Made by a program: the position numbers and the translations under genes. The notes beneath the pieces are model-generated. The model was not told where the DNA came from. It did no database searches and was given only the letters and a program-made list of their open reading frames with translations. A DNA stretch of 12,839 nucleotides from GCA-016700035 sp964646575 (GTDB lineage Bacteria; Patescibacteriota; Saccharimonadia; CAILAD01; GCA-016700035): assembly GCA_964646575.1 (NCBI GenBank), contig CAZYFT010000017.1:1-12839 (forward strand), given 5' to 3'. Below, piece by piece: positions 11,496 to 12,839 of this stretch; within the stretch, counting starts at the first letter, position 1, and every line of letters starts with the position of its first letter.

Positions 11496-12796
11496 CGCAG
11501 TTTTTTCAGTTCCTCGCGTACTATTTGTCGGTCATCCCAGACTGTTTTTTTGCCCCCAATCACCATCGATTGTTCGGCGCCTTTACCGGTAATCAACACG
11601 AGATCGCCATTGGCTGCGAGAGACAGGGCTTTTGCAATACCAGCACGCCGATCGGTAATTCGCCAGTACGCTTCATCTAGTTTACCGCCAGCTTCTTCAA
11701 CTCCGGCGGCAATATCATCAATGATTTTTTCGGGGTCGTCACGATAAGGATCGACATTTGAGAGGACTACGTAGTCACTGCCGCGCATAGCAATTTTACC
11801 CATAATTGGCCGCTTGAGTTCGTCGCGTCCACCGCCTTCGGCCCCCAGTAAAGTTATGATTTTGTTGCCTTTTTGCACCATATCCTGAGCGCTATCCATA
11901 AGAGCTTGCATGCCAGTCTCTTCGTGAGCGTAGTCGACTATGACATGGAACTTCTGACCAGCTTCGATGCGCTCCATACGTCCCGGAATGACGCCCAGCT
12001 CGTTTAAGCCGTGCGCAATCACCTGTGGAGACTTGCCGAGCTCTAAGGCAGCGGCAATGGCACCAGCGGCATTACTTACATTAATCGCCCCAGGGATTGG
12101 TATGTGGTACGAATGCTTATTTATTACAAACTCGGCTCCACGTGCAGAGGTTTCTATGCGTGTGGCTCGGTAGTCACTTTTTTTAGCCACCGAGTAGCTG
12201 CGCTTGATGTCGGCGATATGCTCAAAATATTGTGTGAAGTGCTCAGCGTCAGAGTTTGCGATCAAGATTTTTGGTTGCAGGCGGCCCTGAACGGTTTTGG
12301 GTTTCTGTGAGAGACTGGCGAACACGCGCTTATTGTGCTCGTGCAGAACGTCGAGCGAGTAGTTGTGGCTAGCCATCAGCTCGCGGGTGACGTTGGTGAA
12401 AATGAGCATATCAAAGTAAATACCAATATGACGCCATTGGGCCTGACCCTCGGAAGGGACTTCCATGACTGCGTAGTGGCAGCCAGCTTGGCGCATTTCG
12501 GCAAGAACTTTTTGCATGCGATGACGCCCGGGCATTGTCATATGGTAAGGATTGAGACGTTCCTCGTGGCCAATCCGAATATTAGCCGTGCCGATAAGTC
12601 CAACCTTTGACCCGTCGCCAGATAGTGCTGCCCAGAGCAGGTTGGCTAGAGTAGTTTTGCCTTTAGAGCCAACCACACCAATTACCACCATATGACGACT
12701 TGGGTGGCGATATGCAAAGCCGGCAGCCAAGGCTTCAAAATAATGGAAGCTATTTACGGCACCTTTTGGTACGAGTTTCTTCAGGCGATGTAGCAT
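11492..12796 (-). CDS. MurE-like Mur ligase without the N-terminal domain
   Basis: Mur ligases add amino acids to the UDP-MurNAc peptide in an ATP-dependent way. This 434-residue protein has the ATPase P-loop GSKGKTT at 43-49, MEVPSEGQAQWRHIGI at the position of MurE's EvSSH…R…G block, TNVTRELMASHNYS in place of the usual TNL-x-x-DHLDxHG, a candidate carbamylated Lys in EHNKRVF, NAAGAIAAALELG, and the C-terminal-domain signatures GRMERIEAG and VIVDYAHEETGM. NVDPYRDDP replaces the DNPR motif that marks diaminopimelate-adding MurE. The P-loop is too near the N-terminus for the usual UDP-sugar-binding domain (roughly 90 residues) to fit. The role could be MurE-like or an amide-ligase relative. 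The ATG is supported by TACAAT seven bases upstream. Its 3' end overlaps the convergent membrane-protein gene. Confidence 0.9.
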   Translation of the reverse strand: MLHRLKKLVPKGAVNSFHYFEALAAGFAYRHPSRHMVVIGVVGSKGKTTLANLLWAALSGDGSKVGLIGTANIRIGHEERLNPYHMTMPGRHRMQKVLAEMRQAGCHYAVMEVPSEGQAQWRHIGIYFDMLIFTNVTRELMASHNYSLDVLHEHNKRVFASLSQKPKTVQGRLQPKILIANSDAEHFTQYFEHIADIKRSYSVAKKSDYRATRIETSARGAEFVINKHSYHIPIPGAINVSNAAGAIAAALELGKSPQVIAHGLNELGVIPGRMERIEAGQKFHVIVDYAHEETGMQALMDSAQDMVQKGNKIITLLGAEGGGRDELKRPIMGKIAMRGSDYVVLSNVDPYRDDPEKIIDDIAAGVEEAGGKLDEAYWRITDRRAGIAKALSLAANGDLVLITGKGAEQSMVIGGKKTVWDDRQIVREELKKLR

Positions 12797-12803
12797 AGTC
12801 TCT

Positions 12804-12809
12804 ATTGTA
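12804..12809 (-). promoter_or_regulatory. -10 box of a probable leaderless promoter for the Mur ligase
   Basis: Minus-strand TACAAT ends seven bases before the ATG at 12796; no Shine-Dalgarno is present. No -35 is recognised in the few remaining bases. The rest of the window (12810-12839) shows nothing identifiable. Confidence 0.5.
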
Positions 12810-12839
12810 AACGTTTTTTGTGGTTGGGCCAGGCTTCTC

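Noticed and set aside
1..12839. CRISPR arrays, tRNA or rRNA genes, insertion sequences, attachment sites
   Set aside because: No regularly spaced repeats, cloverleaf patterns, transposase or integrase motifs, or flanking inverted/direct repeats were found by eye on either strand.

Overview
The window looks like a chromosomal segment of a small-genome Patescibacteria/CPR organism, most like Candidatus Saccharibacteria (TM7). That placement is an inference from the protein styles: an adenine glycosylase without an Fe-S cluster, a Mur ligase without its N-terminal domain, a small W-rich membrane protein, and actinobacterial-looking families such as a TIGR03085-like protein and an Rpf-like transglycosylase. 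TGA serves as an ordinary stop for several genes, so the UGA-to-glycine code of Gracilibacteria/Absconditabacteria is not in use. No rRNA, tRNA, CRISPR array, insertion sequence or phage module was seen.

Layout. Bases 1-781 (+) hold the end of an oligoendopeptidase F gene overlapping msrB. Bases 837-2897 (-) hold three genes: a glycerophosphodiester phosphodiesterase, a secreted cysteine-rich lysozyme-like protein and an Rpf-like transglycosylase lipoprotein, the last preceded by a strongly structured 180-nt leader. Bases 2961-4538 (+) hold a DinB/MDMPI-fold protein and a two-gene GC-rich cassette of unknown function with its own promoter and terminator. Bases 4603-5322 (+) hold an AlkD DNA glycosylase, convergent with rarA (-, 5411-6619). 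A 54-aa membrane protein (+) is followed by a convergent LytR-CpsA-Psr gene and a guanylate-kinase-like gene (both -). At 8984-9179 (+) there is a compact unit of a very good promoter, a 36-codon ORF and a strong terminator, followed by a GC-rich GNAT acetyltransferase gene. A three-gene ATGA-coupled operon (+) carries a MutY-like glycosylase and two small membrane proteins. A MurE-like ligase (-) ends the window.

Two kinds of gene are interleaved. Moderate- to low-GC housekeeping genes (GDPD, alkD, rarA, the 54-aa protein and probably the Mur ligase) have a TANNNT -10 box 6-7 nt before an ATG and no Shine-Dalgarno, so they look leaderless. GC-rich genes (837-1238, 3691-4538, 9279-9935) have longer, sometimes hairpin-rich leaders, mostly clear Shine-Dalgarno sequences, and strong intrinsic terminators.

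Functional themes are cell-envelope work (two muralytic proteins, LCP ligase, Mur ligase, GDPD) and genome maintenance (AlkD, RarA, MutY-like), with MsrB for oxidative protein repair.
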